64,000 nt of DNA from Calidithermus chliarophilus DSM 9957 (GCF_000430045.1 NZ_KE387027.1:824273-888272); one strand, 5' to 3'. Counted from the first letter of the stretch, positions 40,359 to 50,242 are shown. The notes: generated from the letters alone by a model not told the origin. Made by a program: numbers and translations.

Positions 40359-41240
40359 ATGGCCGCGACCGCAACCGCAACCTCCCGCGTGGAAACCCCC
40401 ACGCGCATGGCGCTCAAGCGCTTCATGAAGTCCACGTCGGGCAAGATCGGGCTGGTGATGGCCACCTTTTTGGTGCTCGTCGCCCTGCTGGCCCCGGTCT
40501 TCCGCCCCTACAACCCCGCCACCGACCGCGACTTCCTCAACATCAAGAAGCCCCCCTCGGCCGAGCGTCTCTTCGGCACCGACAACCTGGGCCGCGACGT
40601 GTTCACCCGCGTCATCCACGGCAGCCGCATCTCCTTGCAGGTGGGGCTGGTCGCGGTGGGCCTGAGCCTGACCATCGGGACCCTGCTGGGCCTGATGGCG
40701 GGCTACTTCCGGGGGGGCCTCGAGGTCTTCATCGGCTGGATCACCGACATCCTGCTGGCCTTTCCCAGCACGCTGCTGGCCATCGCCATCGTGGCGGTGC
40801 TGGGCTCCAACCTCACCAACGCCATGATCGCGGTGAGCGTCACCCAGATCCCCATCTACATCCGGCTGGCCCGCAGCGTGGCGCTGAGCGTGCGCGAGCT
40901 CGAGTTCATCCAGGCGGCCACCGCCCTGGGGGCCCCCAACCGCCGCATCCTGCTGCGCCACCTGCTGCCCAACGCCCTGCCGCCGGTGATCGTGCAGGCC
41001 ACGCTCTCCATCGGCACGGCCACGCTCGAGACCGCCGCGCTGGGCTTTTTGGGCCTGGGCGCTCAGCCCCCCGCGCCCGAGTGGGGCGCCATGCTCTCCG
41101 ACGCCTTCCGGCAGGGGCACTGGCTCGACGCGCCGTGGATGATGGTGTTCCCCGGGTTCTTCATCCTGCTCACCGTGCTGGCTTTCAACCTGCTGGGCGA
41201 CGGGCTGCGCGACGCGCTCGACCCGCGGGCGAATAAATAG
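40359..41240 (+). CDS. ABC transporter permease, DppC type (second system)
   Basis: 293 residues. An N-terminal tail is followed by K-I-G-L-V-M-A-T-F-L-V-L-V-A-L-L-A-P-V-F. The DppC motif L-F-G-T-D-N-L-G-R-D-V-F-T-R-V, the EAA-type loop F-I-Q-A-A-T-A-L-G-A and the terminal L-R-D-A-L-D-P-R are all present. AAGGAG precedes the ATG, which lies 9 bases after the DppB-type stop. Together with the gene before it this forms the membrane part of the importer. Confidence 0.93.
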   Translation: MAATATATSRVETPTRMALKRFMKSTSGKIGLVMATFLVLVALLAPVFRPYNPATDRDFLNIKKPPSAERLFGTDNLGRDVFTRVIHGSRISLQVGLVAVGLSLTIGTLLGLMAGYFRGGLEVFIGWITDILLAFPSTLLAIAIVAVLGSNLTNAMIAVSVTQIPIYIRLARSVALSVRELEFIQAATALGAPNRRILLRHLLPNALPPVIVQATLSIGTATLETAALGFLGLGAQPPAPEWGAMLSDAFRQGHWLDAPWMMVFPGFFILLTVLAFNLLGDGLRDALDPRANK

Positions 41241-41281
41241 GCCGGAAAGCCCACCGGGGCGCTTTTCTCATCTTCCTGGCT

Positions 41282-41287
41282 TAGGAT
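41282..41287 (+). promoter_or_regulatory. -10 box (TAGGAT), leaderless promoter of lipoprotein gene
   Basis: TAGGAT 6 bases before the ATG at 41294. Confidence 0.5.
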
Positions 41288-41293
41288 GTGCCT

Positions 41294-42340
41294 ATGAAGC
41301 GACTGCTGGCATTGCCGCTGCTGCTCTTGGGGCTCTCGGCCTGCGTTTTCGAGCCCCAGCGCCCCTATTACAACGTCACCGACGTGCAGATGCTCTTCCC
41401 CGACTCCAGCGAGCGCTGGCTGTATTTCTACGGCGACAGCATGCTGGTGGTCGGCGAACAGCGCAGCCTGAGCCTCGAGCCCAAGCCCGAGGGCCAGAAC
41501 AACATCTGGGAGGTCAAGGAGGCGCTTTGGGTCAACAAAGAGCCCGTGCTGCGTGAGGTGTCCCCGCGCTGGAACCGCACGGTGGCCCGCACCGTGTCCA
41601 CCATCCCCTCGGGCAATCTGGTGGTGCAGGCCGACCAGGAGATCAAGTCGGCGTGGTACTACGACGGTTCCCGCTGGTACCAGCTCAGCGCTTCGGTGGG
41701 CGTGAACCGGCAGATCGTCGCCCAGCCCGAAGCCCGCACCCCCGACCTCGACGGGCTCACGAGCGCCGAGGAGCAGGTGGTGCTGCGGGAGGTCCTGGCC
41801 CGCCGCGGCAACCGCCCGGTGGTGCTCTACGAGATCACCCCGCCGCTGCCGCGGTTGCGGCTCGAGCCGGGCCCCTTCCTCTACCGCCAGGCCGGATTGG
41901 TGGTGCAGTATGGAGTACCCCAGGAGATCGTCGTGAACCCCGAACCCGCTCGAGTCGAGGTGCTGGGCCAGGGCTCGCAGAGCAACTACAGCGACACCTC
42001 GCCGCTCGCCTACCTCGCCACCACCCCCATCAGCTACTCGCGCTTCCGCAACCTCCTGCCCGACGCCCCCAACTTCGCCTTCAACGACGCCAGCCTGGCC
42101 GCGCTGTTCATCGGGCAGAAGCCCACGGGCGGCTACTCGGTGCGCTTCGTCTCGGCGCGCCAGCAGGGCTCGACCTGGGAGATCACGGTCAGCCTGACCA
42201 GCCCCGCCCCCGGCTCCATCGTGACCCAGGTCATCACCAGCCCCTACCTGCTGCTCCAGATCCCCGGCAAGCCCAGCAAGGTGGTCTTCCGGGACACCTC
42301 CGGGCGGGTGATCGCGGAGGGGACCGCGCTGGTGCAGTAG
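41294..42340 (+). CDS. predicted lipoprotein, unknown family
   Basis: 348 residues. The signal M-K-R-L-L-A-L-P-L-L-L-L-G-L-S-A-C ends in a lipobox. The mature protein is beta-rich: Y-N-V-T-D-V-Q-M-L-F-P-D, E-R-W-L-Y-F-Y-G-D-S-M-L, then a central stretch with R-E-V-S-P-R-W-N-R-T, and a C-terminal domain starting near R-F-R-N-L-L-P-D-A-P-N-F. I do not recognise a family. A start six bases upstream (41288) is possible but gives a poorer signal. It stands alone, followed by a terminator. Confidence 0.75.
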   Translation: MKRLLALPLLLLGLSACVFEPQRPYYNVTDVQMLFPDSSERWLYFYGDSMLVVGEQRSLSLEPKPEGQNNIWEVKEALWVNKEPVLREVSPRWNRTVARTVSTIPSGNLVVQADQEIKSAWYYDGSRWYQLSASVGVNRQIVAQPEARTPDLDGLTSAEEQVVLREVLARRGNRPVVLYEITPPLPRLRLEPGPFLYRQAGLVVQYGVPQEIVVNPEPARVEVLGQGSQSNYSDTSPLAYLATTPISYSRFRNLLPDAPNFAFNDASLAALFIGQKPTGGYSVRFVSARQQGSTWEITVSLTSPAPGSIVTQVITSPYLLLQIPGKPSKVVFRDTSGRVIAEGTALVQ

Positions 42341-42361
42341 GGTCGGACGTCGAGCGCCATA

Positions 42362-42385
42362 GGGCGAGCCACCGGCTCGCCCTTT
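42362..42385 (+). terminator. rho-independent terminator of lipoprotein gene
   Basis: GGGCGAGCC (42362-42370) and GGCTCGCCC (42374-42382) around a 3-base loop, followed by TTT. Lies between the convergent lipoprotein and folC genes. Confidence 0.65.
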
Positions 42386-42386
42386 C

Positions 42387-43568
42387 CTATGCCTGGTACA
42401 GCGCGTACCCTAACCGCCGGAGCACCTCCCCGACCAGGTACAGCGAGCCGGTCACCAGGACGGGTTCGCTGCCCTTGGCCGCTCTGCGGGCGTCCTCGAG
42501 CGCCTCCAGCGGGTCGTCGAAGAACGGCGCGCCGTGCGCCGCGCCCAGCGTCGCCGCGTCCAGGGCCCCCTCGCCGGCGCGGGCGTAGCGCACCGACAGG
42601 GCTTTGGGCAGCAGGATTTCCAGCACCTGGCGGTAGTCCTTGCGGGGGAAGCCGCCGTAGACGAGGTGGTAGGCGCCCAGCTCCTGGGCCAGGGCTCGAG
42701 CGGCCGGGGGGTTGTGCGCCCCGTCGAGGGTGAGCTCGAGGCCCCGCCACTCCACCCGCTGCAAGCGCCCAGGGTGCTGCGCCCGGGCGATCCCCTGGGC
42801 GATGGCTTCCTCCGGCAGGCCCAGCAGGCGGGCGGTGGCGACGGCCAGCCGCGCGTTGGCGCGCTGGAAGGCCCCGGGCAGCGCGGGCGGGCAGGGGAGG
42901 TCGAACAGGGCGTCACCGTCGCCGAGGACGTGGAGGGGGGGCGCCCACCCCTGCGCGACCTCCCGGACGACCTCCAGCGGACCGCCTTCGGCCGCCGTCA
43001 CCAGCGGCACCCCCGGGCGGGCCGCCCCGGCCTTGTCGCGGGCGACGGCCTCGAGCGAACCGCCCAGCGCCTCGAGGTGGTCCTCGCCCACGTTGGTCAG
43101 CACCACGGCCTCGACGCGGGGCAGCACCCGCGTGGCGTCGAGCCGCCCGCCCACCCCCGCCTCCACCACCGCCGTTTCGACCCCTGCCTCGGCGAAGTGC
43201 CCGAAGGCGAGCGCGGTGCTGTAGTCGAAGAAGGCCACCCGCTCGGGGAAGCTCTGCCGCCGGGCCCACTCCACGAACTCCACGACCGCCTCACGGGGGA
43301 TCAGGCCGCGGTAGGTGCGGATGCGCTCGCGGAAGTCCACCAGGTGGGGGCTGGTCGTGGCCCCGTAGCGCCTCCCGGCCGCCTGGAGGATGGCCTCGAG
43401 GAACGCCACCACGCTCCCCTTGCCGTTGGTCCCTACCACGTGCACGGCAGAAAACCGCCCCTCAGGGTTCCCCAACCGCTCGAGCACCGCCCGCACGCGC
43501 TCGAGCCCGCGCGGCCCCCCAGCCCGGGTCTGGCGGAAGAGCCAGGCTACGGCTTCGTCGTAAGTCAC
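42387..43568 (-). CDS. folC: bifunctional folylpolyglutamate / dihydrofolate synthase
   Basis: 393 residues. It adds glutamates to folates, and in many bacteria also forms dihydrofolate from dihydropteroate, using ATP. The Mur-ligase-type P-loop V-V-G-T-N-G-K-G-S is at 45-52. The conserved T-S-P-H-L-V-D-F-R-E-R-I-R, the D-Y-S-T-A-L-A-F region, G-V-G-G-R-L-D-A-T and L-D-G-A-H-N-P-P-A (C-terminal domain) are all present. The GTG at 43568 has TACAAT 6 bases upstream, a leaderless arrangement. Whether both activities are present cannot be told. Confidence 0.95.
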   Translation of the reverse strand: MTYDEAVAWLFRQTRAGGPRGLERVRAVLERLGNPEGRFSAVHVVGTNGKGSVVAFLEAILQAAGRRYGATTSPHLVDFRERIRTYRGLIPREAVVEFVEWARRQSFPERVAFFDYSTALAFGHFAEAGVETAVVEAGVGGRLDATRVLPRVEAVVLTNVGEDHLEALGGSLEAVARDKAGAARPGVPLVTAAEGGPLEVVREVAQGWAPPLHVLGDGDALFDLPCPPALPGAFQRANARLAVATARLLGLPEEAIAQGIARAQHPGRLQRVEWRGLELTLDGAHNPPAARALAQELGAYHLVYGGFPRKDYRQVLEILLPKALSVRYARAGEGALDAATLGAAHGAPFFDDPLEALEDARRAAKGSEPVLVTGSLYLVGEVLRRLGYALYQA

Positions 43569-43574
43569 GGGCTC

Positions 43575-43580
43575 ATTGTA
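43575..43580 (-). promoter_or_regulatory. -10 box (TACAAT), leaderless promoter of folC
   Basis: TACAAT on the minus strand, 6 bases before the GTG at 43568. Confidence 0.5.
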
Positions 43581-43617
43581 GGGGTAGGGGAGAGGGGGAA
43601 CGGGGGGTGGGGAACGC

Positions 43618-43773
43618 GCGGCTATTGGCTCGTGGTAGGCGGCGGCAAGCCTTCAGCCGTCAGCCCTCAGCCGTCAGCCGGTCCCACCCTCCCCCTGCCC
43701 CTCCCTCCGGCCGGAGGGAGGGGATTTTTTTGCGTCTTGCGTCTTGCGTTTGGCGTTTGGCTATCGACCATCG
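43618..43773 (-). repeat. heptamer array, reverse orientation
   Basis: GGCTCGT, CAGCCGT/CAGCCCT, a different hairpin block (CCCTCCCTCCGGCCGGAGGG, about 43700-43719), TTGCGTC triplet and GGCTATCGACCATCGAC units. The hairpin block plus the T-run at 43724-43731 could also end transcription. Confidence 0.75.
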
Positions 43774-43775
43774 AC

Positions 43776-44240
43776 TTACACCAACGTGCTCAGCTTCACC
43801 CACGTCGCCGCCAGCAACCACACCCCGGCCCAGGTATACACGTAGCGCCGTTTCCAGCCCAGCAGCACCAGCACGCCCGTGAGCAGGTCGTTGATGGCGA
43901 TGAACCAGACCATGGGCTCCAGCGGCAGCGGCAGCAGGCGCAGGAAGCTGCGCTCCATGAGCTTGAGGAAGGCGGCGGGGTCGAGCAGGGCGGTGAGGCT
44001 GTTGACCAGGAAGATGCTGGCGAAGCCCAGGCGGAAGACCCAGTGCAGGGGGTGCGAGGTCGCCATCCACAGGCCGGTGGGGTTGTCCGGGGTGGGCTTA
44101 GGGTCGGGCTCGGTGAGGCGGAGGGCCGATTCGATCTCCTGCAGGGGCCAACCTTTGGCGATCAGGCGGGAGCGTATTTCCTCGGGCGAAACCGCCCGGG
44201 TGCGCTGGAACTGGACGTAGGCGATGAGGCGTGCCGACAT
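43776..44240 (-). CDS. small multi-helix membrane protein, unknown function
   Basis: 154 residues. The first 50 are charged and helical (E-I-R-S-R-L-I-A-K-G-W-P-L-Q-E-I-E-S-A-L), resembling the SHOCT-like or CUE-like helices often found at the start of small membrane proteins. Three to four helices follow (L-G-F-A-S-I-F-L-V-N-S-L, F-I-A-I-N-D-L-L-T-G-V-L-V-L-L, W-A-G-V-W-L-L-A-A-T). A DoxX-like origin is possible but not secure. The ATG at 44240 has CACAAT 7 bases upstream, close to the leaderless pattern. Confidence 0.65.
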   Translation of the reverse strand: MSARLIAYVQFQRTRAVSPEEIRSRLIAKGWPLQEIESALRLTEPDPKPTPDNPTGLWMATSHPLHWVFRLGFASIFLVNSLTALLDPAAFLKLMERSFLRLLPLPLEPMVWFIAINDLLTGVLVLLGWKRRYVYTWAGVWLLAATWVKLSTLV

Positions 44241-44321
44241 GAAGCTGATTGTGTCACAGGCTGAAAACGAGCTGTAGTGAGCGATCATTAATCGTGCTTT
44301 CCATATTGCTCAGAAAAGTAA

Positions 44322-44345
44322 AGTCCGGGGCTCCAACCCCGGACT
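44322..44345 (-). terminator. rho-independent terminator of the 5'-nucleotidase gene
   Basis: AGTCCGGGG and CCCCGGACT, 9-base perfect arms with a 6-base loop. On the minus strand it is followed by TTTACTTTT. It lies 18 bases after the nucleotidase stop. Confidence 0.8.
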
Positions 44346-44363
44346 CTGGATCGGCTCTGGGTT

Positions 44364-46022
44364 TTAGGCCAGCGCGAAGCGGTCGGGCTGGTAGGGGGCG
44401 GGCTCGAGGCCGGCCTTAGGCTCGTTGACGATGGTGATGCGCCCGTCCTCCTTGACGTCGACGGTGCCCAGGCTGCGCACGTACTCGAGGAAGGCCTCGG
44501 CGTCGCTGAAGCCGGTGTCGTAGCGGGCGCCCTTGGCGTTCTTGAGGCTCTCGAAGCCGTCGCCGCCGGCGGCGATGAAGTTGTTGACCACCGCGCGGTA
44601 GGTGGCGGCGGGGTCGATGGGCACGTACTGGCCGCCCTTGAGCACCTCGACCTTGGTCACTCGGCTGCCCGCGGGCTTGGCGAGGTCGAAGGTGTAGCGC
44701 AGCCCGCCCACGCCCGAGACGAAGCGCCCGGCGCCCTGCTCCCACTGGGAGACGCCGTTCTCGAGCGCGGCGACCACCTCGGCCCCGGTGAGGTCCATGA
44801 CCACCAGGGTGTTGCCGAAGGGCAGCACCTCGTAGATTTTGCCCACGGTGATGGGGCCGGCGGGGATGGTCGCCCGCACGCCGCCGCCGTTCTGCAGCGC
44901 GATCTGGGTGTTAGCCCCCTTGGTCTTCCACAGCATGCCGTCGGCGATGAGGCTGGAGAGGGCGCTCTCGCGCTTGCGCACCACGGTGCGGTCGCCGTTG
45001 AGGTTGTTGCGGGTCTGGGCCACCACCTGCGTGTTGAGCGCGGCGATGGGCATGGAGTACACGCGCACGGCCTCGGCGGCGTAGGCGTCCTCGCGGAACT
45101 TCTGGTCGGTGACCAGGATGGCCTCGCCCTTGTGCCCCACCAGCAGGCCCTTGTCGTCGAACTCGAGGTTGAGCTTGCCCACCACCTTGCCCCACTCCCA
45201 CGCCTGCACCACCAGCACGTCGCGGCCCTCGGGGTTCTTGACGAGGGTGGGGTAGGGCCCGGCGGGCTGGAGCTCCTTGGCCTCGAAGGTGCCCAGCAGG
45301 GTGTGGCTGTGCCCGCCCACGATGACCTGCGCGCCCACGATCTTCTTGCCGAGCTCGAGGTCGGCGAGGTAGCCCAGGTGGGAGAGGATGACGATCTTGT
45401 TCACGCCGCGCGCCAGCAGCTCGTTGATCGACTTCTGCGCCGCCGCCACGGGGTCGGTGAAGGAGACGGTGGGCCCGGGGTTGGCGATGATGGCGGTGTC
45501 GGGGGTGGTGAGGCCCACGATGCCGACGTTCTGGCCCCCTACGCGCACGACGGTGTAGGGCTGCACCTTGGAGAGCTTGGGCTCCTTGCTCACGTCCACG
45601 TTGGCGCCCAGCACGGGGAAGCGCGCCCCGTCGAGGAAGGCCGCCAGGGCGTCGGGGCCGAGGTCGAACTCGTGGTTGCCCAGCGCCATCACCCGCACGC
45701 CCTCGCGGTGCATGAAGTAGCGGTCGGCCAGGCCGCGGTACTGGGTGAAGTAGAGGGTGCCCTGGAACACGTCGCCCGCGTGCAGGAACAGCGGGTTGGG
45801 CTCGCTCGAGCGCAACTGGTCGTACAGGCGGATGCGCCGCGCCACGCCGCCCACCTTGGCCTTCTGCCCGTTGAGGGTTAGCTCGACGGGCTCGATGCGG
45901 GCGTGGGTGTCGTTGGTGTGGATGATGGTCATGCGGAAGACCCCGCCGCCCTGGGCTCGCCCCAGGCCCGCGGCGGCAATGCCCGTAGCCAATCCGGCCT
46001 TGAGTACGTCTCTGCGTTTCAT
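44364..46022 (-). CDS. secreted 5'-nucleotidase / metallophosphoesterase
   Basis: 552 residues. The N-terminus M-K-R-R-D-V-L-K-A-G-L-A-T-G is a twin-arginine-like export signal. The calcineurin-type domain has I-I-H-T-N-D-T-H-A, L-H-A-G-D-V-F-Q-G, L-G-N-H-E-F-D, I-L-S-H-L-G and G-G-H-S-H-T, which bind the two-metal centre. The C-terminal substrate-binding domain has the typical N-G-G-G-V-R-A and a late F-I-A-A-G-G-D-G-F. It removes phosphate from extracellular nucleotides for salvage. The ATG at 46022 follows AAGGAGGAAAA. The gene stands alone with its own terminator; it could serve with upp in nucleotide recovery. Confidence 0.93.
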   Translation of the reverse strand: MKRRDVLKAGLATGIAAAGLGRAQGGGVFRMTIIHTNDTHARIEPVELTLNGQKAKVGGVARRIRLYDQLRSSEPNPLFLHAGDVFQGTLYFTQYRGLADRYFMHREGVRVMALGNHEFDLGPDALAAFLDGARFPVLGANVDVSKEPKLSKVQPYTVVRVGGQNVGIVGLTTPDTAIIANPGPTVSFTDPVAAAQKSINELLARGVNKIVILSHLGYLADLELGKKIVGAQVIVGGHSHTLLGTFEAKELQPAGPYPTLVKNPEGRDVLVVQAWEWGKVVGKLNLEFDDKGLLVGHKGEAILVTDQKFREDAYAAEAVRVYSMPIAALNTQVVAQTRNNLNGDRTVVRKRESALSSLIADGMLWKTKGANTQIALQNGGGVRATIPAGPITVGKIYEVLPFGNTLVVMDLTGAEVVAALENGVSQWEQGAGRFVSGVGGLRYTFDLAKPAGSRVTKVEVLKGGQYVPIDPAATYRAVVNNFIAAGGDGFESLKNAKGARYDTGFSDAEAFLEYVRSLGTVDVKEDGRITIVNEPKAGLEPAPYQPDRFALA

Positions 46023-46136
46023 GCTTTTTCCTCCTTGCCCAATCATAAAGGGCCAGGCGTCAAGTGTGGATCAGGGCGGCAGCCGGGCGGCGGCGAGGAT
46101 TGTAGACCACTGCGCTGACGGAGGGGCACAACTGCC

Positions 46137-46142
46137 TAAACT
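46137..46142 (+). promoter_or_regulatory. -10 box (TAAACT), leaderless promoter of sugar dehydrogenase gene
   Basis: TAAACT 6 bases before the ATG at 46149. A weak -35-like CTGACG lies 16 bases further upstream. Confidence 0.55.
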
Positions 46143-46148
46143 GGGTAC

Positions 46149-47261
<1,113 letters not shown>

Positions 47262-47263
47262 GA

Positions 47264-47480
47264 GAGCGGTCAGCGGTCAGCTATCGGCCGTCAGCCAAAG
47301 GCTCGTGGTTCACCCCTCCCCAGCCCTCCCCGCCCGCGGGGAGGGGGTATCCCCCCAGCCCCCCTTGCTAAGGGGGGTGACAAGGCGTTTTGCGTCTTGC
47401 GTTTGGCTATCGGCTATGGGCTATCGACCATCGACCATCGACGTCCCTCACCCGGCGTACGACGTAGGACGCACGGCCCC
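47264..47480 (-). repeat. heptamer array with 19-base hairpin, reverse orientation
   Basis: Order GCGGTCA, CAGCTATC/CGTCAGC, GGCTCGT, hairpin element (47312-47380), GCGTTTTGCGTCTTGCG, GGCTATCGGCTATGGG, CCATCGA triplet, then CGTACGACGTAGGACG. The last two unit types are swapped relative to the other reverse arrays. It runs into the glnA promoter. Confidence 0.8.
47359..47377 (-). repeat. 19-base hairpin, third copy (inverted)
   Basis: Exact reverse complement of the copies at 9131 and 36916. Confidence 0.85.
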
Positions 47481-47482
47481 GC

Positions 47483-47488
47483 TATGCT
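47483..47488 (+). promoter_or_regulatory. possible -10 box (TATGCT) of glnA
   Basis: TATGCT 10 bases before the ATG at 47499, with no Shine-Dalgarno between. Any transcript would start at or a few bases before the ATG. Confidence 0.4.
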
Positions 47489-47498
47489 GTAGCCTGTC

Positions 47499-48833
47499 AT
47501 GACGAAAGCGGACATCCTGCAAATTCTGCGTGAACAGGAGGTGCGGTTCCTGCGGCTGCAGTTCACCGACATCCTGGGCATCAACAAGAACGTCGAGCTC
47601 CCCGCTTCCCAGTTCGAGAAAGCCCTCGACGGGGAGGTGATGTTCGACGGCTCGACCATCGAGGGCTTCACCCGCAGCGAAGAGGCGGACATGCTCTTGA
47701 AGCCCGACTACTCGACTTTTTTGGTGTTCCCCGAGGAGCTCGAGAGCACCCACCAGGGCCGGGTGGCCCGCCTGATCTGCGACATCGCCTACCCCGACGG
47801 GCAGCCCTTCGAGGGCGACCCCCGCCAGGTGCTCAAGGCGCAGCTCGAGCGCCTGCGTCGGATGGGCTTCGACGACCTCTACGCCGGGCCCGAGCCGGAG
47901 TTCTTCCTCTTCACCCGCACGCCCGAGGGCGACCCCAGCACCGTCACCCACGACCGGGCGGGCTACTTCGACCTCGCCCCCCTCGACAAGGGCGAGGAGG
48001 CGCGGCGGGAGATGGTCAACGTGCTCGTGCAGATGGGCTTCGAGATCGAGGCCTCGCACCACGAGGTGGCCCCGGGCCAGCACGAGATCGACTTCAAGTA
48101 CTCCGGCGCCCTCCGCACGGCCGACAACATCACCACCTTCAAGTTCGTGGTCAAGAAGGTCGCGCTGAAGTACGGGCTCCACGCCACCTTCATGCCCAAG
48201 CCCATCGCCGGGATCAACGGCTCGGGGCTGCACATGCACCTGTCGCTGTTCAAGGGCGGGGAGAACGCCTTCTACGACCCCAAGGGCGAAAACAAGCTCT
48301 CCGAGGTGGCGCTCTACTTCATCCAGGGGCTCCTGGAGCACGCCGAGGGGATGGTGGCCATCACCAACCCGCTGGTCAACTCCTACAAGCGCCTCACCCC
48401 CGGCTACGAGGCCCCCACCTCCATCGCCTGGTCCGACTCCAACCGCTCGGCCATGATCCGGGTGCCGGCCCGGCGGGGGCTGGGCACGCGGGCCGAGTTC
48501 CGCGCCCCGGACCCCTCCTGCAACCCCTACCTCGCGCTGGCGGTGATCCTGGCCGCCGGGATCGACGGCATCAAGAAGCAAGAACTTCCCCCGCCCCCCA
48601 TCGAGCGCAACATCTACCAGCTCTCGGTGCGCGACCGGCGCAAGCACAAGGTCAGTGAATTGCCCGGGACGCTGCGCGAGGCGCTCGAGGCCTTGCAGAA
48701 GGACGAGGTGATCCGCGAAGCGCTGGGCGACCACCTCTACAAGCAGTTCCTGCGGGCCAAGCAAGTGGAGTGGAACTCCTACCGCAGCTCGGTGCACCAG
48801 TGGGAGCTCGAGCAGTACCTCGCCGAGTACTGA
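47499..48833 (+). CDS. glnA: glutamine synthetase, type I
   Basis: 444 residues, the length of GSI-alpha enzymes of Bacillus type. It makes glutamine from glutamate, ammonia and ATP. Landmarks: F-D-G-S-T-I-E-G-F, the metal/glutamate region G-P-E-P-E-F-F-L-F, H-H-E-V-A-P-G-Q-H-E-I, N-G-S-G-L-H-M-H-L-S (ammonia and substrate site), and N-R-S-A-M-I-R-V-P near the ATP site. The short length and lack of the adenylylation insert suggest feedback rather than covalent control. No regulator gene of the GlnR type is adjacent. Confidence 0.97.
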   Translation: MTKADILQILREQEVRFLRLQFTDILGINKNVELPASQFEKALDGEVMFDGSTIEGFTRSEEADMLLKPDYSTFLVFPEELESTHQGRVARLICDIAYPDGQPFEGDPRQVLKAQLERLRRMGFDDLYAGPEPEFFLFTRTPEGDPSTVTHDRAGYFDLAPLDKGEEARREMVNVLVQMGFEIEASHHEVAPGQHEIDFKYSGALRTADNITTFKFVVKKVALKYGLHATFMPKPIAGINGSGLHMHLSLFKGGENAFYDPKGENKLSEVALYFIQGLLEHAEGMVAITNPLVNSYKRLTPGYEAPTSIAWSDSNRSAMIRVPARRGLGTRAEFRAPDPSCNPYLALAVILAAGIDGIKKQELPPPPIERNIYQLSVRDRRKHKVSELPGTLREALEALQKDEVIREALGDHLYKQFLRAKQVEWNSYRSSVHQWELEQYLAEY

Positions 48834-48894
48834 CCCCCTCCGGGAAGCCCGCCCGCCGCGCCCACAAACGCTCCGGGCCTCCGCCGGCCGGTTC

Positions 48895-48923
48895 TTGACC
48901 GGGAGCGTGGGATGGGGTATAAG
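48895..48923 (+). promoter_or_regulatory. upstream promoter of livK
   Basis: TTGACC (48895-48900), 17-base spacer, TATAAG (48918-48923). Confidence 0.6.
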
Positions 48924-48946
48924 TTGTTGCTGTAGTTACAATCTCG

Positions 48947-48977
48947 TTGACAAGAACGCAATGAGCCTGTGTAGAAT
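48947..48977 (+). promoter_or_regulatory. second promoter of livK
   Basis: Perfect -35 TTGACA (48947-48952) with TAGAAT (48972-48977) at 19 bases, or TGTAGA at 17. Together with the promoter at 48895 this makes a tandem pair ahead of the binding-protein gene. Confidence 0.5.
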
Positions 48978-49036
48978 GGCCTCGCCAGTACGGTTCAACC
49001 AAGTCGCCGCTATTGGCGTGGAATCAGGAGGATCGG

Positions 49037-50200
49037 ATGAAGAAAGTCGGCATCGTCGCTTTGGGCGTCCTTGCCCTGGGGCTGGCTTCGGCTCAGTCCA
49101 ACGTGATCAAGATCGCCACGCAATCCCCGCTCTCGGGCGGCCAGGCTGCGCTGGGTGAACAGATCAAGCTGGGTGCCCAGCTTGCGGTGGAAGAGGCCCA
49201 GGCCCGCTTCCAGCGCTTGGGCTTCCGGCTCGAGCTGGCCCCCTACGACGACCAGGCCAACCCTGACACCGGCGTGGCCAACGCCAACCGCATCATCAAC
49301 GACCCGGACATCCTGGGCGTGGTGGGCCACCTGAACTCGGGCGTGGCCATCCCCTCGTCCGAGGTGTATGCCCGTGTCAACCTGGTGATGGTCTCCCCGG
49401 CCAACACCAACCCCCGCGTCACCGACCGCGGGCTGTCCAACGTCAACCGCATCTGCGGCCGTGACGACGTGCAGGGCCCGGCCGGCGCCGAGTTCGCCGT
49501 GAACGACCTCAAGGCCAAGCGCATCTTCGTGCTCCACGACAAGACCGCCTACGGGCAGGGCCTGGCCGAGAACTTCCGCAAGCGGGCCCAGGCGCTCGGC
49601 GCCGAGATCCCCAACAACGCCTTCGTGGGCACCGAGGAGAAGAGCAACTTCGCCACCCTCATCACCCAGATCCAGGCCTTCCGCCCCGACCTGATCTACT
49701 TCGGCGGCATCTACGACCAGGTGGGCCCCTTCGCCAAGCAGCTCCGCGAGCGCGGCATCCGCGCCCCCATCATGGGCGGCGACGGCCTCGACGCCAGCGA
49801 GTACGAGCGCCTGGCTGGCGCCGAAGCGGCCAAGGGCACCTACTTCACCACCGTCGCCGGCCCCATCAGCGAGTTCCCGAAGGCCGCCAAGTTCGCCCAG
49901 GACTTCCGCGCCAAGTTCGGCAAGAACGCTGAAGGCTTCGGCGTCTACGCCTACGACTCGGCCAACGTCATCATCAACGCCATCGAGACCGCCATCAAGC
50001 AGAGCGGCGGCAAGAAGCCTAGCCGCCAGCTCGTCTCCCAGCGCGTGCGCCTGGTGAACCTCGACGGCCTGACCGGCAAGATCTCCTTCAACTCCAAGGG
50101 CGACATCAAGGTGGCCGACTACTTCGTCATCCACCTCGAGAGCGGCAAGTACGCCGAGCAGAAGCTGGTGAAGAAGGTTTCGGTCGCCGCACCGCGCTAA
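49037..50200 (+). CDS. livK: branched-chain amino acid ABC transporter substrate-binding protein
   Basis: 387 residues. The signal peptide is M-K-K-V-G-I-V-A-L-G-V-L-A-L-G-L-A-S-A-Q. The LivK/LivJ pattern follows: I-A-T-Q-S-P-L-S-G-G-Q-A-A-L-G, Y-D-D-Q-A-N-P-D-T-G-V-A-N-A, V-V-G-H-L-N-S-G-V-A-I-P-S-S and G-R-D-D-V-Q-G-P. It captures leucine, isoleucine, valine or related solutes outside the membrane. The ATG at 49037 has AGGAGG upstream. It is expressed from two promoters and followed by a terminator, separating it from livHMGF; this should allow high binding-protein levels. Confidence 0.94.
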   Translation: MKKVGIVALGVLALGLASAQSNVIKIATQSPLSGGQAALGEQIKLGAQLAVEEAQARFQRLGFRLELAPYDDQANPDTGVANANRIINDPDILGVVGHLNSGVAIPSSEVYARVNLVMVSPANTNPRVTDRGLSNVNRICGRDDVQGPAGAEFAVNDLKAKRIFVLHDKTAYGQGLAENFRKRAQALGAEIPNNAFVGTEEKSNFATLITQIQAFRPDLIYFGGIYDQVGPFAKQLRERGIRAPIMGGDGLDASEYERLAGAEAAKGTYFTTVAGPISEFPKAAKFAQDFRAKFGKNAEGFGVYAYDSANVIINAIETAIKQSGGKKPSRQLVSQRVRLVNLDGLTGKISFNSKGDIKVADYFVIHLESGKYAEQKLVKKVSVAAPR

Positions 50201-50216
50201 ACCTTCAAAAGCTAAA

Positions 50217-50242
50217 GGGTGGCCCGAGGGCCACCCCTTTTT
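50217..50242 (+). terminator. rho-independent terminator of livK
   Basis: GGGTGGCC (50217-50224) and GGCCACCC (50229-50236), then CTTTTTATT. Ends the livK transcript. Confidence 0.8.
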
